Source: DASUBN01 sp036263155
Lineage (GTDB): Bacteria; Pseudomonadota; Gammaproteobacteria; Natronospirales; REEB76
Reading direction: 5' to 3'
DNA: 15,709 nt
NCBI GenBank assembly: GCA_036263155.1
Contig: DATAHN010000058.1
Location: forward strand, 1-15,709
Shown: positions 14,410-15,709 of the stretch, in pieces
Layout: every line of letters begins with the position of its first letter
Numbering within the stretch: the stretch's first letter is position 1
Translations under genes and position numbers: made by a program
The notes under the pieces: generated by a model
The model's database searches: none
Seen by the model: the letters and a program-made list of their open reading frames with translations, nothing else
Told to the model about the DNA's origin: nothing

Positions 14410-15709
14410 ATGCCCCGCCTGTCCGCGCTGTGTCTCGCACTGGCCTTGGGTCTCGGCGCCGCCGCCCACGCCGACGACGCCAAGAAGACCGATGCTCCCG
14501 CAGCCGCCTCGCAGGACAAGCCCAAGGAAGAGAGCGCCGTCACCCGCCACAGCCTGAGCGTCGGCGGCCAGACCCTCAAGTACACCGCCACCGCTGGCAC
14601 ACTGCTCATCCGCGACGACAAGGACGAGCCGACCGCCAGCGTGTTCTACGTGGCTTATACCCAGGACGGCGCGGATTTGGAGCACCGTCCGGTGACCTTC
14701 CTCTACAACGGCGGCCCCGGCTCAGCGAGCATCTGGCTGCACATGGGCTCGGTGGGCCCCAAGCGCGTCGTGACGAGCGACGAGCAGCCCACGCCGGCCG
14801 CGCCCTACGCACTGCAGGACAATCCCTACTCGCTGCTGGACAAGAGCGACCTCGTGTTCGTGGACGCCATCGGCACCGGCTACAGTCATGCGGTGGGCAA
14901 GGCCGAGGACAAGGACTTCTGGGGCGTGGACGCGGACGGCCGTGCCTTCTCCAAGTTCATCCAGCGCTACCTCGCGAAGAACGGCCGCTGGAACTCCCCG
15001 AAATACCTCATGGGCGAGAGCTACGGCACCACCCGTTCGGCGCTGGTGGCGAACCTGCTCACCAACGACGGCGTGGCGCTGAACGGCGTGGTGCTGGTGT
15101 CCTCGATCCTGGACTTCGCCACCGAGAGCTTCAACGTCGGCAACGACCTGCCGTTCGTCACCAACCTGCCCACCTACGCGGCGGTGGCCTGGTACCACAA
15201 GAAGCTCGATCCGATGCCGGCGGACCTGCCGAAGTTCCTGGACGAGGTGCGCGGCTTCGCCTTCGGCGAGTACGCCGACGCGCTGCTCAAGGGCGACAAG
15301 CTCTCCGCCGCCGCACGCGCGGACGTGCTGCAGAAGCTTGCACGCTACACGGGCCTCGACGAGGAGACCTATGCCCGCGCCAACTTGCGCCTCGGCTGCT
15401 TCCGTTTCATGAAGGACCTGACCCGGGATGAGGGCCACACCGTGGGCCGCCTGGACGGGCGCTTCACCGGCATCGACCATGACGAGGCCGGCGAGTACCC
15501 GGAGTTCGACCCGGCGGACGCCTACATCATGGGTGCGTTCAGCGCCGCCTTCCACGGCTACATGCACGACGACCTCAACTACACGCCGGACCGGGAGTAC
15601 AGGCTCGGCAGCGACCAGGCCGGCCACGACTGGGAATGGAAGCACCGCAACGGCTTCAACCCCTGGTGGCCGGGCTCGCTGAACGTGGCCGAGGACCTGC
15701 GCCAGGCCA
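14410..15709 (+). CDS. Secreted S10 family serine carboxypeptidase (3' end beyond the window)
   Basis: An exported serine carboxypeptidase of family S10, expected to trim C-terminal residues from peptides in the periplasm or outside the cell. Seen: the frame stays open from ATG 14410 to the window edge, giving 433 residues; the family is usually near 500. Signal peptide 1-21 (cleavage after AHA), then an Ala/Lys-rich stretch. The oxyanion region FLYNGGPGSAS is at 98-107 (NGGPGS 100-105). FVDAIGTGYS (about 150-159) and the nucleophile motif GESYGTTR with Ser204 follow. The catalytic Asp and His expected nearer the C-terminus are not identified and probably lie past position 15709. AGGAG at 14399-14403, six bases upstream, fixes the start. 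It lies 118 bases after pepQ, so two peptide-degrading enzymes, one exported and one cytoplasmic, are neighbours. Confidence 0.93.
   Translation, partial: MPRLSALCLALALGLGAAAHADDAKKTDAPAAASQDKPKEESAVTRHSLSVGGQTLKYTATAGTLLIRDDKDEPTASVFYVAYTQDGADLEHRPVTFLYNGGPGSASIWLHMGSVGPKRVVTSDEQPTPAAPYALQDNPYSLLDKSDLVFVDAIGTGYSHAVGKAEDKDFWGVDADGRAFSKFIQRYLAKNGRWNSPKYLMGESYGTTRSALVANLLTNDGVALNGVVLVSSILDFATESFNVGNDLPFVTNLPTYAAVAWYHKKLDPMPADLPKFLDEVRGFAFGEYADALLKGDKLSAAARADVLQKLARYTGLDEETYARANLRLGCFRFMKDLTRDEGHTVGRLDGRFTGIDHDEAGEYPEFDPADAYIMGAFSAAFHGYMHDDLNYTPDREYRLGSDQAGHDWEWKHRNGFNPWWPGSLNVAEDLRQA

Noticed and set aside
14352..15431. A 359-codon frame overlapping the S10 gene in another phase
   Set aside because: Arg/Gly-rich shadow of the S10 frame, which has a signal peptide, NGGPGS and GESYG.

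Overview
This window reads as chromosomal DNA from a GC-rich Gram-negative gammaproteobacterium. A Xanthomonadales, Nevskiales or Steroidobacter-like relative fits best. The grounds are GC-rich codon use, a large TonB-dependent receptor of the type common in Xanthomonadales, an E. coli-like PepE, PepQ and RlmM, and periplasmic lipoproteins. The taxon is inference. The window is densely coding, with no RNA gene, CRISPR array or insertion sequence visible.

Left part (1-3344). A membrane M48 (Ste24-like) zinc protease points left. A compact rightward run diverges from it: pepE (aspartyl dipeptidase), the tiny ribosomal protein bTHX, an FKBP-type prolyl isomerase lipoprotein and a DUF4156 lipoprotein. 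The last three are almost contiguous (4-base gap, then a 1-base overlap) and follow a perfect TATAAT box.

Central part (3341-11860) is the most unusual. One TonB-dependent outer-membrane receptor (7103-9973) is surrounded by three paralogous TPR-sulfotransferases. Two overlap head-to-tail and diverge from the receptor (ST2 5100-6818, ST1 3341-5110). The third (ST3 10253-11860) converges on the receptor from the other side. Each has an N-terminal TPR array, a PAPS-binding P-loop (PRSGTTL), a 3'-phosphate motif and a shared C-terminal tail. None has a signal peptide. A 284-bp divergent control region with an AT-rich island and a perfect inverted repeat separates ST2 from the receptor. A strong intrinsic terminator ends the receptor gene, and a cluster of REP-like hairpins lies between it and ST3. 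The layout suggests a functional unit pairing an outer-membrane importer with cytoplasmic sulfation of a protein, peptide or glycan. The substrate is unknown.

Right part (11921-15709). A rightward run of rlmM (23S rRNA C2498 2'-O-methyltransferase), pepQ (Xaa-Pro dipeptidase) and a secreted S10 serine carboxypeptidase that runs off the right edge. With M48 and PepE, four of the eleven genes are peptidases, which fits a peptide-using lifestyle.
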